A stretch of 21,693 nt of DNA from UBA5359 sp028699365 [NCBI: bacterium] (GCA_028699365.1 JAQVUQ010000004.1:1-21693), one strand, 5' to 3'; shown: positions 1-8,559, counted from the stretch's first letter. The notes: generated by a model not told the origin, from the letters alone. Translations and numbers: made by a program.

Positions 1-2037
1 GCGCTCGCCGTCGATACCGTTTCCAACCGGACGGTAACGGTCGGGAAGCAGGAATTCATTACCTCCCGGAGCTTTACCCTGCCATTGGATATAGGCTCTT
101 TAGCGCCGGGAAGATACAGGCTTGATGTCATTCTGGCCAAAAAAGATATCAAGGATACCCCTGTGGCCGGTTACTCGGTAGAATTCTCCAAAGGGCTGAA
201 AGCGGTGGCTGGAGGTGCCGGAGTCGCAAGTGTATACTTCTGGCTGGAATGCGAGGAGTTCGAGGGCAATTGGAATATGCAGACCAATATCAAAGGTTAT
301 TCCGGCTCGGGATTCCGTTGTGCTGCAAACAAGCGGGCTCTGATCCAGCCTGATCCGATTTGGCGTCAAGCAAACATTCCTGCTGAGGGTCAATACAATT
401 TATGGGTGCGTGCGCGTCGCGAATCCATCGGGAGTAGAAGAAATATCCATTGTGATCGTCGCATCCAGGCGGCCGTGGATGAAAAGCGTCTGGCTGTCAC
501 CCATGAGTCTTCAGGCGCGGAAGCGAAATATACCTGGGAAATCGCCGGCGAAGTTCAGCTTACAGCCGGTTCCCATAAGATATCCATATACGATGCCGGC
601 ACAGGGTATGAGAGCGTTGATGCAGTCCTGCTGACCAACGATCTGATGTTCTCTCCGATGGATCAACTGGAGATCGAATTAGACCAGCCGTTCTACGCCC
701 CCGAGAAGGCAGCCAACATAACTTTCAACATAGCCGATAAGAAAAGGGATCTGCAGGGGCTTGCTCTGATGGTGGATCTGGTCAAAGAGGCTTCGGATGA
801 AGCGCCGATAGTGGTGGCGCAGCTTAGGGAACTTCCCGGCTATTCGGTGCCTGTCTCCTTCCCGGTCACCGATATCAGGACAGGAACGTATATCCTCAGA
901 GGACGTTTGCATGATAAACTTGGCAGGCAGCTTTATGTAGCTGCGAAAACCTTTCAACGATTCGACGATCTGAAGCTGGGAGGACCCATTCCTCAATTCC
1001 GGAAGGAGATGTTCCGGGATAATCGCCTGCTTGTCGACGGGAAACCTTTCTTCCCCATCGGTCTCTGGGGCCCGGGCTGGGGGGGAAGTCTAGTCGAGAT
1101 CGGCAATCTGGCAAAGCACGGCATCAACGCCGTCTGGACCACACCCTCTCCTGAAGTAATTAATGGACTATACCAAAAAGGCTGTTATTCCGTAGTTAGT
1201 GTGAGCCATTATGTGAGGGGTAACGTGGCGGATTTCGAGAGATACAAGGCTGATCTCCATAATCTTAAAAATTGCCCTGGGTTGCTCGGCTACTATGTTG
1301 ACGAGCCGAGCGTCATCGCTTACAAAGTCCGCACCGCTCAGATGCTTTATGCCCTGACGAAGGAATACGATCCCACACATCCTGTCTGGTTGAACTTCAC
1401 TTCCGGTGATCGGAACATCCCGCCGTATCTGGATAGCTGCGACATTCCCGGTGCGGATCCTTACCCGATAAGAACTCCGGGAATAATTGCGGATCTTGAG
1501 CTTGTGAGCCGAACAACTGATAAAATGCTGGCATACAATCATAGCTACAAGCCTGTGTGGATGCTTATTCAAGCTTTTGGATACCGGTCTGCGCCTGAGC
1601 CGACGCCGGAAGAATTGCGCTGTATGACCTATTTGGCAGTAACACACAAAGCTTCCGGTATTTTCTGGTTTATGTGGCGAACGGATGATGGCACGGGTTT
1701 GCACCAGTCGGACAAATTACGGCAGGCAATTTTACAAATGGCTTCCGAGTTGCGGACTTTGAGTCCGATTTTGCTCTCTACCGAAGCTGTTCCCAGTATA
1801 AAAGTGCTGCAACCTGAAGAGAATGCACATCTCCTGCTCAAATCATACAAGGGTTGTCTATATCTGATTGTAGTAAACGGAAAGCGTGATAGTTTACAAT
1901 TGAAGTTGGTGATCGATAAGGGAGAGAAATATAAAACTGCAAAATTGCTGCTCGGCGAAGGAGAGGTGCCTATTAAGGGTGGTACCCTCAGTATGGAATT
2001 ACCCCCCTTGGAAGTACGTATTTATTCACTGAAGTGA
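1..2037 (+). CDS. Multidomain TIM-barrel glycoside hydrolase-like protein, 5'-truncated by window edge
   Basis: The frame is open from base 1, so the true start and any signal peptide lie upstream; 678 residues are visible. In order I see a beta-sandwich (residues about 1-75), a carbohydrate-binding-module-like domain (about 80-215, with IPAEGQYNLWVRAR and SVDAVLLTND), an Ig-like domain (about 215-335), a TIM-barrel-like domain starting at NRLLVDGKPFFPIGLW (about 341-590) and a small C-terminal beta domain. The LLGYYVDEP strand end (D434, E435 in window numbering) is the likely acid/base site of a GH2/GH5/GH42-type barrel. A matching Glu nucleophile is not obvious: the strand KPVWMLIQAFG carries Gln instead. 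A family number cannot be assigned. It is probably secreted and acts on polysaccharide, and it precedes a set of cytoplasmic sugar genes. Confidence 0.75.
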   Translation, partial: ALAVDTVSNRTVTVGKQEFITSRSFTLPLDIGSLAPGRYRLDVILAKKDIKDTPVAGYSVEFSKGLKAVAGGAGVASVYFWLECEEFEGNWNMQTNIKGYSGSGFRCAANKRALIQPDPIWRQANIPAEGQYNLWVRARRESIGSRRNIHCDRRIQAAVDEKRLAVTHESSGAEAKYTWEIAGEVQLTAGSHKISIYDAGTGYESVDAVLLTNDLMFSPMDQLEIELDQPFYAPEKAANITFNIADKKRDLQGLALMVDLVKEASDEAPIVVAQLRELPGYSVPVSFPVTDIRTGTYILRGRLHDKLGRQLYVAAKTFQRFDDLKLGGPIPQFRKEMFRDNRLLVDGKPFFPIGLWGPGWGGSLVEIGNLAKHGINAVWTTPSPEVINGLYQKGCYSVVSVSHYVRGNVADFERYKADLHNLKNCPGLLGYYVDEPSVIAYKVRTAQMLYALTKEYDPTHPVWLNFTSGDRNIPPYLDSCDIPGADPYPIRTPGIIADLELVSRTTDKMLAYNHSYKPVWMLIQAFGYRSAPEPTPEELRCMTYLAVTHKASGIFWFMWRTDDGTGLHQSDKLRQAILQMASELRTLSPILLSTEAVPSIKVLQPEENAHLLLKSYKGCLYLIVVNGKRDSLQLKLVIDKGEKYKTAKLLLGEGEVPIKGGTLSMELPPLEVRIYSLK

Positions 2038-2045
2038 GTTACCGG

Positions 2046-2075
2046 GGTTAACTCTGAGATCTACTCCAGGTTAAC
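2046..2075 (+). repeat. Pair of direct GGTTAAC repeats after the first hydrolase gene
   Basis: GGTTAAC occurs at 2046-2052 and again at 2069-2075, 23 bp apart, in the 144-bp gap between the first hydrolase and the DUF4838 gene. Each copy contains the palindrome GTTAAC. Paired half-sites at about two helical turns could be a regulator site, but no bound protein can be named and chance is possible. Confidence 0.2.
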
Positions 2076-2119
2076 GAGGCTGCGTTCGTGATATTAATTG
2101 GTGCAGGAGTTCATGTTCG

Positions 2120-2185
2120 ATGAGTATCGGCATGATGGGTGGAGATATTGAAATCAAACCGGAGGGCATTGGAGGAATAAGATGA
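2120..2185 (+). CDS. Possible 21-codon upstream ORF overlapping the DUF4838 start (ATGA)
   Basis: An ATG at 2120 opens a 21-residue frame (MSIGMMGGDIEIKPEG...) whose TGA at 2183-2185 overlaps the ATG of the next gene as ATGA, the arrangement used for translational coupling. An AGGAG lies at 2105-2109, 10 bases upstream. The peptide matches nothing I recognise. It may be an accidental frame, since the downstream gene has its own good ribosome site. Confidence 0.15.
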   Translation: MSIGMMGGDIEIKPEGIGGIR

Positions 2186-4155
2186 GGATTTGTGGGGGCG
2201 GCAAAGCCGAGGCCAGAATAGCGGTCATGCCGGGTACAGGTGAAATCGGACGTTTTGCGGCGGACGAGTTGCAGAAGTATGTCCGGAAAATGAGCGGTGT
2301 GGAACTGCCTGTCAAAGCGGGCGAGAATCTGGAAGTGACAGGCGATATTTTACTTTGCTATGGTAAGGACGCCGACAGATGGTGCGAGGGCAAGGCTGTT
2401 TCCGGCTGTAAAGAGGACAGCTATGCCATCAGGGTAACGGATGACCGTCTTTATCTCCTCGGTCAGAACGAGCGGGGTTTGCTTTATGCCGTCTACGTTT
2501 TCTTGGAGGACGAACTGGGAGTAGGTTTTCTGGCGCCGGGAGATGAAAACGAGTGGGTGCCGAGACGAAGGGTGATTACTGTTAAGCCTTCCTATCATCT
2601 GGCGGAGCCGGCCATGAGACTGCGGGGCTTTAGCTGCAGTCTTATTGATGAAGTTGATTGGATGGCCAAGAACAAGATGAATTATGTTCTGGTTGATGAA
2701 AATACAAGCGGTGAGTTGATCGAAGAGGCGAAAAAGCGGCGGATGATGTTATACTTTTCCGGCCATTCCTTCTATCGCTGGCTGCCTCCGGCAGAGTATT
2801 GGGAGACGCATCCGGAATACTATTCGCTCTTGAACGGAGAAAGAGTTTGTAATTATCAGCAGGGCGAACACATGGGACATCAGCAGATCTGTGTGAGCAA
2901 TCCCGATGTAATCGGCATCGTTTCACAAAACATCATTCGTTTTATTGAGGAGTATCCGGAGAATGATTTCTATACCCTCTGGCCTAACGATGCAGAGGCC
3001 TGGTGCGAGTGCGAAAACTGCCGTGCGCTTGATGGTGGGGAGGTAAATCCTCTTAACGGCAATCAGAGCAACGCCGGTTCATATGTCTACTTTGCCAATC
3101 GGGTTGCCGAGCGAGTGGCTGTGGTTCATCCGGAGAAGAAGCTCAATATCATCGCCTACAGGAGTACGCTGGTTCCGCCTTCCGACCCGACGGTCTTCCT
3201 GCACCCTAATATTGTGCTGGAGGTTGCCTACTGGGGGCGTCCCTGCGATCACCCGGTAGGGCAATCCATCACCGAGGAAGAGATCGCGAGAAGGATGCGT
3301 AGGGCGGAGATCGGGTCGGAGGAGTTCGATACATGGAAGAGACGTTACCTTGTCTATGGTGAATTCCTGCAGAGGTGGGGCGAGATTGCCAAAGGAGATC
3401 TCTTGATCTTCGACTATATGATGGCCTCGCAGTCTACTCTTTCTCTGCCCTATCCCATGTTTGGAACCGTCCAGGAAGACCATAAATTCTACCGGGAAAT
3501 CGGTGTGGCCGGTTGCTACATGCAGGCCCACAAGAATAATTGCACCGCTTACGGCCTTAATTACTGGATGGGTGCCAAGGCTTACTGGGGTGGGCCGCAG
3601 GATGTAGATAAATGTCTTAATGAGTTCTGCGAGAAACGTTTCGGGGCGGGGGCGGTGCCGGTAAAGACCTATTTTCAGGTGCTGGAAAGATCGTTTCGTT
3701 CACAGACATGCGGGTTTTCTCCCTTCACGGTTTCGAGAATTTTGCGGCCTGAGGTGGTAGACAAATGCCGGAAAGCTCTGGAAGCCGCCGCATCTTTGGT
3801 GCACAGGAATCCCCAAAAGGAATGGTTGGCCAGGACAAGACTTCATTTTGAATATGCTTACAAGACTAAACTATATTACGATGCCTGCCGCCTGATTATA
3901 TATCAGATCCATGAAGGGAATGAGGCTGAGTCGATGCGGTCGCTTATGGACGCATACCTGAAAACCAGGGAGCTTTACGATCAGGTAATGGAGCTGAGAG
4001 GGTGCGATATATTAAGTGCCTACAGGGTTGTACTGCATTCTCTGATCAAGCAGGAGGGTAAGCGTCATGGTGATGTGCCTCTTGCTTCCGTTGAGGCGGC
4101 GGAGAAGGTGACGGAATACCTCTGGCCGCGGCTCTATGACATACAAGGCTGGTAA
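2182..4155 (+). CDS. DUF4838 domain-containing protein (GH67/GH20-like N-terminal fold)
   Basis: This is a 657-residue protein with no signal peptide, so it is probably cytoplasmic. ATG 2182 follows GGAGGAATAAG closely. The N-terminal part (about 1-115, GEIGRFAADELQKYVRKMSG, then SYAIRVTDDRLYLLG and ERGLLYAVYVFLEDELGVGF) resembles the alpha/beta domain that precedes catalytic barrels in alpha-glucuronidases and hexosaminidases. The middle part carries the DUF4838 signature: P268-N-D270 followed by W274-C-E-C277-E-N-C280. The C-terminal third is helical. DUF4838 proteins have no firmly established reaction but recur in polysaccharide-degradation loci, so a glycosidase role is inferred from fold and context. 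It is followed 23 bp later by the propeller gene, probably in the same operon. Confidence 0.85.
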   Translation: MRICGGGKAEARIAVMPGTGEIGRFAADELQKYVRKMSGVELPVKAGENLEVTGDILLCYGKDADRWCEGKAVSGCKEDSYAIRVTDDRLYLLGQNERGLLYAVYVFLEDELGVGFLAPGDENEWVPRRRVITVKPSYHLAEPAMRLRGFSCSLIDEVDWMAKNKMNYVLVDENTSGELIEEAKKRRMMLYFSGHSFYRWLPPAEYWETHPEYYSLLNGERVCNYQQGEHMGHQQICVSNPDVIGIVSQNIIRFIEEYPENDFYTLWPNDAEAWCECENCRALDGGEVNPLNGNQSNAGSYVYFANRVAERVAVVHPEKKLNIIAYRSTLVPPSDPTVFLHPNIVLEVAYWGRPCDHPVGQSITEEEIARRMRRAEIGSEEFDTWKRRYLVYGEFLQRWGEIAKGDLLIFDYMMASQSTLSLPYPMFGTVQEDHKFYREIGVAGCYMQAHKNNCTAYGLNYWMGAKAYWGGPQDVDKCLNEFCEKRFGAGAVPVKTYFQVLERSFRSQTCGFSPFTVSRILRPEVVDKCRKALEAAASLVHRNPQKEWLARTRLHFEYAYKTKLYYDACRLIIYQIHEGNEAESMRSLMDAYLKTRELYDQVMELRGCDILSAYRVVLHSLIKQEGKRHGDVPLASVEAAEKVTEYLWPRLYDIQGW

Positions 4156-4178
4156 ACAATCAGAAGGAGATGACTGAC

Positions 4179-5291
4179 ATGAAAGTAAAAGCGCATATCT
4201 TGAACAAGCTGGAGTTTAAAAAGGATCTTTCCAGGTATCGTTTTCCCGATTATATAGGCGATGCTGATATCTATCAGAACTATTTCTGTATCACCTGTTT
4301 ACTCTATAATCCGCTGGATAACCTTATTTATTGCGGTTTGACTGCCTTCAATAACGATATCCTTTACTCCTTCGATCCTGAAAACGGCCGCTTCCAAAGC
4401 TGCGGCTATCAGAACTTGGCGGAAAGATACGAGGTGAAGATTCACCATTCTCTGGAATTGGATGCAGACGGTACTATCTATGGGGCTACTGCCTGTCTGC
4501 ACGACATAGACGAATACCTCGATGCTCCCGGGGGCAGGATATTCAGATTAGATCCGGGGTCTGGAAAAATAGAAACACTGGGTATACCTGTTTCTCACAA
4601 CTATATTCAGATGATTAATCTGGATAAGAAAAGAAGAATTATCTATGGTACTACCTATCCGATCCCCAAAGTTTTTCGGTATGACCTGGAATCAGGGAAA
4701 ACGAAGGATCTGGGAGTAATCAATTGTTATCCCGAGCATTTGGCTCTTGACGATAAGGGAGGGTTCTGGGGAAGCTGGTGGGACACTTTCAGAAAGAGGC
4801 TGAAATTATTCCGCTACGATCCCGATGAAGATAACATGGAACACTTCGATTTCGGGATACCGGCTACACCGGTTATCTCACCCTATTACGGCAAGCCGTA
4901 CGATAATGAGATAGACAAGATGATCAACGGTGGAGACGGCTATCTTTACGCAGGTACGGAGTTGGGGATGCTTTACAGAATAGATCCTGTAAGTAAAGAG
5001 ACTAAGTATCTGGGAAAGCCCTGCGTAGACCTGCGCTTGCCCGGCTTGGTGGTCGGTAGGGATGGGCTGATCTACGGTGCCGGCGGAGATAACGGTCGAG
5101 CGGAATTGTTTGCCTATGATCGGGCGCAGGAAAAGTTCCATAATCTGGGACGCCTTTATGATAAGGATCTGGATGAATACTGTTATCGGCCCCACGGCAT
5201 CTGCATGGATAATAGTGGAAGGATATATGTTGCCGAGACCGATACTCCGAGGAGATCATCTTATCTTTGGGAATGCAGGATAGATATTTGA
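4179..5291 (+). CDS. Cytoplasmic beta-propeller (six visible sugar-lactonase/YVTN-like repeats)
   Basis: I choose ATG 4179 because AAGGAG at 4164-4169 is then 9 bases away. The upstream in-frame ATG at 4170 directly abuts the AAGGAG and cannot use it. The 370-residue product has no signal peptide. It contains a recurring blade motif of the type aromatic/Arg-x-Asp-Pro-x-x-x-(Lys)-x-x-x-Leu-Gly: SFDPENGRFQSCG, RLDPGSGKIETLG, RYDLESGKTKDLG, RYDPDEDNMEHFD, RIDPVSKETKYLG and AYDRAQEKFHNLG. Each is followed by a strand such as DGLIYGAGGD or SGRIYVAETD. This is a beta-propeller. Relatives include SMP-30/lactonase and lyase-like propellers, but no catalytic residue set is recognisable. Its position between DUF4838 and the UROD and GH4 genes suggests a sugar-related enzyme or binding role. 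Confidence 0.8.
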   Translation: MKVKAHILNKLEFKKDLSRYRFPDYIGDADIYQNYFCITCLLYNPLDNLIYCGLTAFNNDILYSFDPENGRFQSCGYQNLAERYEVKIHHSLELDADGTIYGATACLHDIDEYLDAPGGRIFRLDPGSGKIETLGIPVSHNYIQMINLDKKRRIIYGTTYPIPKVFRYDLESGKTKDLGVINCYPEHLALDDKGGFWGSWWDTFRKRLKLFRYDPDEDNMEHFDFGIPATPVISPYYGKPYDNEIDKMINGGDGYLYAGTELGMLYRIDPVSKETKYLGKPCVDLRLPGLVVGRDGLIYGAGGDNGRAELFAYDRAQEKFHNLGRLYDKDLDEYCYRPHGICMDNSGRIYVAETDTPRRSSYLWECRIDI

Positions 5292-5339
5292 AGGGACGAT
5301 AAACTATGGCGATAAGATATGGTTTGTCAGGTGGTCTCA

Positions 5340-5444
5340 ATGCCGGACAAATGGAAGAAATCCGATCTATCTTTCCTGTTGGAGAAAGATAAGCGAACGG
5401 AACTTGACAGAAGCTACAGAGCGGCACAAAAGGAGTTGGCATAG
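5340..5444 (+). CDS. Possible 34-residue charged small protein coupled to the UROD-like gene
   Basis: An ATG at 5340, preceded by CAGGTGG at 5328-5334, opens a 34-residue frame (MPDKWKKSDLSFLLEKDKR...) that is rich in Lys, Glu and Arg. Its TAG (5442-5444) ends one base before the ATG chosen for the UROD-like gene, which would allow coupling. The frame is also open back to an ATG at 5319. A competing 28-residue frame at 5306-5392 has the better ribosome site (AAGGGA at 5291-5296, 9 bases away). The gap could therefore hold a real tiny protein or the remains of a decayed gene. Function unknown. Confidence 0.25.
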   Translation: MPDKWKKSDLSFLLEKDKRTELDRSYRAAQKELA

Positions 5445-5445
5445 A

Positions 5446-6495
5446 ATGACTTCCAGAGAAAGAGTGAGGATTCTTATACAGGGAGGATTGCCGGATAGAG
5501 CACCGTTCTTTGACTTGCTAAGGAATGATGCGGTTATTGAGTATTACGGTGGAGAGAAGCTTACTTCCGAGAACGCAGAAAGAGTAGTTTTTCACGCTGC
5601 CGACAGTGTCTTGGACGCTACCCGGCCGCGCATTGCTCTTCCCTGGAGAGAAGGTGTCGAAGTGCTCCCCGACGGCAGAAAATTAACCAGGAGACGTTGG
5701 ACTGAGTGGATCGAACCAAAGAGATTTGCTTCTACAGATGCTTATGCTGAGGAACTGAGAGCCAGAACCGGGCAATCATGGGACTGGACCGAGACAGATG
5801 AAGACGCCTTGCAGAAAAGTTTGCAGGAACAGCGGCGCTGGAGAGAAATGATGGGAGATGTTTTTCTCTTCGGTAGAATCAATGAAGTGCGTATCGATGG
5901 TATTTTCAACGAAGTAGGTCTGGAGGAGTTTTCCTATCTGTTGGCCGATGATCCGGGGGCAGTAGAGGAATGCCTGGAGTATCAAACCGTTAAAGCGCTG
6001 CAGTTTATCGACCGTGTTCCTGCCGATGAGCCTCTTGAAGCGGTGTTTTTAGCTTCCGATATCGCTTTTAAGAATAGATTGATCTTTCCTCCATCTCTGC
6101 TGAGACAGATATTTTTCCCCCGGCTTGGAATGGTGATATCCGCTTGCCATAAGAGGGGCTGGAAAGTAGCCTATCATTCTGATGGGAATCTAATGGAAGT
6201 TCTGGATGATTTGATGGAAAGCGGCATAGACATGTTAAATCCAATTGAAAGATTGGCCGGCATGGAGCCGAAGGTGGTTCACGAAAGATACCCGGATCTG
6301 GTTTTGCTTGGAGGCATAGATGTCAGCCAGCTACTCCCTTACGGTAGCCCGGATGAGGTAAGATCGGAAGTGATTAAAGTAATCGAGGATACGGAGGGGA
6401 AAGTTATGGTTGGCTCTACTACGGAGTTGCACAACGAAGTACCCTTAAGAAATGTCATTGCTCTTGTCGAGACGCTATGTTCCTATAGATATTAA
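5446..6495 (+). CDS. Uroporphyrinogen decarboxylase (URO-D) superfamily protein, non-HemE type
   Basis: I choose ATG 5446 (349 residues). AAAAGGAG at 5428-5435 sits 10 bases upstream, and the protein then begins with the family-typical TSRERVRILIQGGLPDRAPFF. A TTG at 5404 is in frame but less likely. The URO-D barrel is seen in FLASDIAFKNRLIFPPSLLRQ, the H244-S-D-G-N248 strand and LLGGIDVSQLL. The N-terminal RQAGR-type motif of heme-pathway HemE is absent. The His-x-Cys zinc ligand pair of MtaA-type corrinoid methyltransferases is replaced by His-Ser-Asp-Gly. It is therefore neither a clear decarboxylase nor a clear methyltransferase. URO-D relatives are common beside sugar genes in this kind of bacterium, but their substrate is unknown. 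Confidence 0.85.
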   Translation: MTSRERVRILIQGGLPDRAPFFDLLRNDAVIEYYGGEKLTSENAERVVFHAADSVLDATRPRIALPWREGVEVLPDGRKLTRRRWTEWIEPKRFASTDAYAEELRARTGQSWDWTETDEDALQKSLQEQRRWREMMGDVFLFGRINEVRIDGIFNEVGLEEFSYLLADDPGAVEECLEYQTVKALQFIDRVPADEPLEAVFLASDIAFKNRLIFPPSLLRQIFFPRLGMVISACHKRGWKVAYHSDGNLMEVLDDLMESGIDMLNPIERLAGMEPKVVHERYPDLVLLGGIDVSQLLPYGSPDEVRSEVIKVIEDTEGKVMVGSTTELHNEVPLRNVIALVETLCSYRY

Positions 6496-6535
6496 TCTAG
6501 TGTAAATAAAGCATTCGTGCTGTGAGGAGCCGGTT

Positions 6536-7927
6536 ATGATCGATTGTAAGGATGGTAACGTGAAAAAATTGAATATTGCATACATCGGGGGCGGATCAAG
6601 AGGCTGGGCCTGGAGATTGATGAAGGATCTTGCTCTGGAGGAGCGTATTTCCGGAACCGTGAAATTGTATGATATCGATTCTCAGGCGGCCGGAGATAAC
6701 GAGGCCATTGGCAACGGTTTGTCGTTACGTACCGGCATTAAATCGGCTTGGAGATACGAAGCGGTGGAAACGTTAAAAGAGGCTCTGGCGGGGGCTGATT
6801 TTGTCATTATCTCCATATTGCCCGGCACATTCAAAGAGATGCATTCTGATATGCACGAGCCGGAGAGGTATGGAATCTATCAGTCTGTAGGCGATACGAC
6901 CGGGCCGGGTGGATTGGTAAGGGCGTTACGGACTATTCCCATGTTTGTTGAAATAGGAGAGAGCATCAGCAGGTATGCTCCTGATGCCTGGGTCATTAAT
7001 TATACCAATCCCATGGCGTTATGTATACGCACACTTTATACCGTTTTCCCTTCCATAAAGGCTTTCGGGTGCTGCCATGAAGTATTCGGGACTCAGTGTT
7101 TGCTGGCAGCGGTAATGGAGGATATGGGAATTGCTGCCAGGATAGGTAGAGAGGATATCAAGGTTAACGTTTTAGGGCTGAATCATTTTACCTGGTTTGA
7201 CAGCGCCACATATCAGAGTGTGGACTTATTTCCGTATTACCGGGAGTTTGTTGATAAGTATTACGATACCGGCTATAAAAACAGATCGGGCGGGGATTGG
7301 AGAAATAATCCTCTTGGAAGCGTTCACCGTGTCCAATTCGATTTGTTTAGAAGATATGGTCTTATTGCTGCTGCCAACGATAGGCACTTAGCTGAATTTG
7401 TACCTGCATGGTACCTGAAGGATATCGAAACCATCCGGTCCTGGAAGTTCAACCTGACTTCGGTAGCCTGGCGAATAGAGGATATGGAGAAGCGGAAAGA
7501 AACGAGTGGAAAACTGCTTGCCGGCAAAGAAGAGATTGAGATGGACCATTCCGGTGAAGAGGGGGTCAGGCAGATCTGCGCCTTACTGGGGTTAGAAGAG
7601 TTTGTTACGAATGTAAATTTACCTAATTGGGGCCAAATAAGAAATCTACCCGATGAAGTGGTTGTAGAATCTAATGCTGTTTTTAATGGCAATGGTATAA
7701 AGCCGGTGTTTGCCGGCGCATTGCCGGAGAGCATAAACGCATTGGTTTCTCGTGTAGTCTATAATTATGAAACCATTTTGAAAGCAGCGTTGTCCAAGGA
7801 TAAGCAATTGGCCTTCAGTGCTTTTGTCAATGATCCTCTTGTGAATATAGGCTTCAGAGAAGCTGCCGATTTATTCGACAAAATGCTGAAGAATACCGGG
7901 GAATACTTGCCTGGTTGGAGAATATAG
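6536..7927 (+). CDS. GH4 family NAD/metal-dependent glycosidase, CHEV type (putative alpha-galacturonidase)
   Basis: This 463-residue protein is about the usual GH4 length and has no signal peptide. The Rossmann loop GGGSRGWAW (18-26) binds NAD. NYTNP (155-159), C180-H-E-V183 and GLNHFTW (His217) form the active site; Cys180 and His217 are the expected Mn2+ ligands. GH4 enzymes cleave by oxidation at C3, elimination and re-reduction. The four residues after the active-site Cys sort GH4 subgroups, and CHEV is the motif I recall for alpha-galacturonidases such as Bacillus subtilis LplD, which suggests galacturonide substrates. ATG 6536 has GAGGAG at 6524-6529, 6 bases away. A GTG at 6560 with AAGGA upstream is a credible alternative start. 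It is the last intact gene of the upstream sugar cluster. Confidence 0.9.
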   Translation: MIDCKDGNVKKLNIAYIGGGSRGWAWRLMKDLALEERISGTVKLYDIDSQAAGDNEAIGNGLSLRTGIKSAWRYEAVETLKEALAGADFVIISILPGTFKEMHSDMHEPERYGIYQSVGDTTGPGGLVRALRTIPMFVEIGESISRYAPDAWVINYTNPMALCIRTLYTVFPSIKAFGCCHEVFGTQCLLAAVMEDMGIAARIGREDIKVNVLGLNHFTWFDSATYQSVDLFPYYREFVDKYYDTGYKNRSGGDWRNNPLGSVHRVQFDLFRRYGLIAAANDRHLAEFVPAWYLKDIETIRSWKFNLTSVAWRIEDMEKRKETSGKLLAGKEEIEMDHSGEEGVRQICALLGLEEFVTNVNLPNWGQIRNLPDEVVVESNAVFNGNGIKPVFAGALPESINALVSRVVYNYETILKAALSKDKQLAFSAFVNDPLVNIGFREAADLFDKMLKNTGEYLPGWRI

Positions 7928-8013
7928 AGTTCTTGGCCGGTGCCAAAACGGGTGAGAAGCCGGATTGGAAGAGGTTCAGGAGGTTGCCGTAATGCGTGTG
8001 CCAGGAGAAGCTT

Positions 8014-8386
8014 GTGAAATTCTTGTCAGGGAAAGTCCGGATTGGTGGAGATAGCGGCTACCTTCTACCCGTGGCCGATATTTTACCGCACTACCGATTT
8101 CAAGACCAACGAATACCGTGATATGGAGGACAAGATTTCAAGCTCTTGATCATGGTGGAGGTACCCAGCACTGTCATCAGGATGGATGATTTCATTGACT
8201 GCGGCATAGACGGCGTTTCCATCGGCAGCAACGATCTGACTCAACTCGTGCTGAGCATAGACCGGGACGCCGCAAGCTGGCAGCCGAGTTCGATGAGATG
8301 AACGAAGTCGTGCTGCAGGTCATGCATGCGGTGGTGGATGTCTGCCGCAGTCGGGGCGTGACATCGTCCATCTGCGGCCAGGCGTA
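8014..8386 (+). pseudogene. ppsA: Phosphoenolpyruvate synthase (ppsA) remnant, left copy
   Basis: These are broken pieces of the C-terminal TIM-barrel domain of PEP synthase. After a weakly matching KFLSGKV stretch, one frame gives IAATFYPWPIFYRTTDF and then [11 protein letters not shown] large internal deletion follows, and a second frame resumes with [17 protein letters not shown] and the diagnostic [13 protein letters not shown] frameshift near 8270 moves the homology to a third frame ([10 protein letters not shown], then RGVTSSICGQA), which ends at a TAG (8385-8387) where PEP synthases continue with Pro-Ser. Frameshifts, deletion and the premature stop make it non-functional. The rest of the 626-bp gap to the mannosidase gene holds nothing recognisable except a possible promoter near 8491. 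Confidence 0.85.
8277..8384 (+). repeat. Left copy of 108-bp direct repeat (ppsA segment)
   Basis: Aligned by eye without gaps to 11787-11894, 97 of 108 positions match. Six of the 11 differences are synonymous in the ppsA frame. The two copies lie 3510 bp apart in the same orientation and bracket the GH38 gene. Confidence 0.9.
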
Positions 8387-8490
8387 GTCTGAAATCGAAG
8401 GTGCCTTCATTTAAGCTTGGCCATTTGATATGGGGGGCCTTTCTCGAACAAATGAAAGAATTGCAAAACGCAAATGTTCAGTTGTGATAT

Positions 8491-8499
8491 TGCTATAGT
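8491..8499 (+). promoter_or_regulatory. Possible extended -10 promoter for the GH38 gene
   Basis: TGCTATAGT at 8491-8499 is an extended -10 element (TGn plus TATAGT), 60 bp upstream of the mannosidase start. No good -35 is placed for it. TTGCAA at 8461-8466 pairs better with TGATAT at 8485-8490 (18-bp spacer). Either would give a short leader. Because the gene follows a non-coding gap with a decayed gene, it needs its own promoter. Confidence 0.3.
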
Positions 8500-8559
8500 G
8501 TAGTTTGCTTTACGGAACGCAATGCCATAACTCAAGAATATTATGAGCGAGGTATGTCA

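Noticed and set aside
5446-6495. Heme biosynthesis gene hemE
   Set aside because: The HemE N-terminal substrate motif is missing and there are no neighbouring heme genes, so only superfamily membership is supported.
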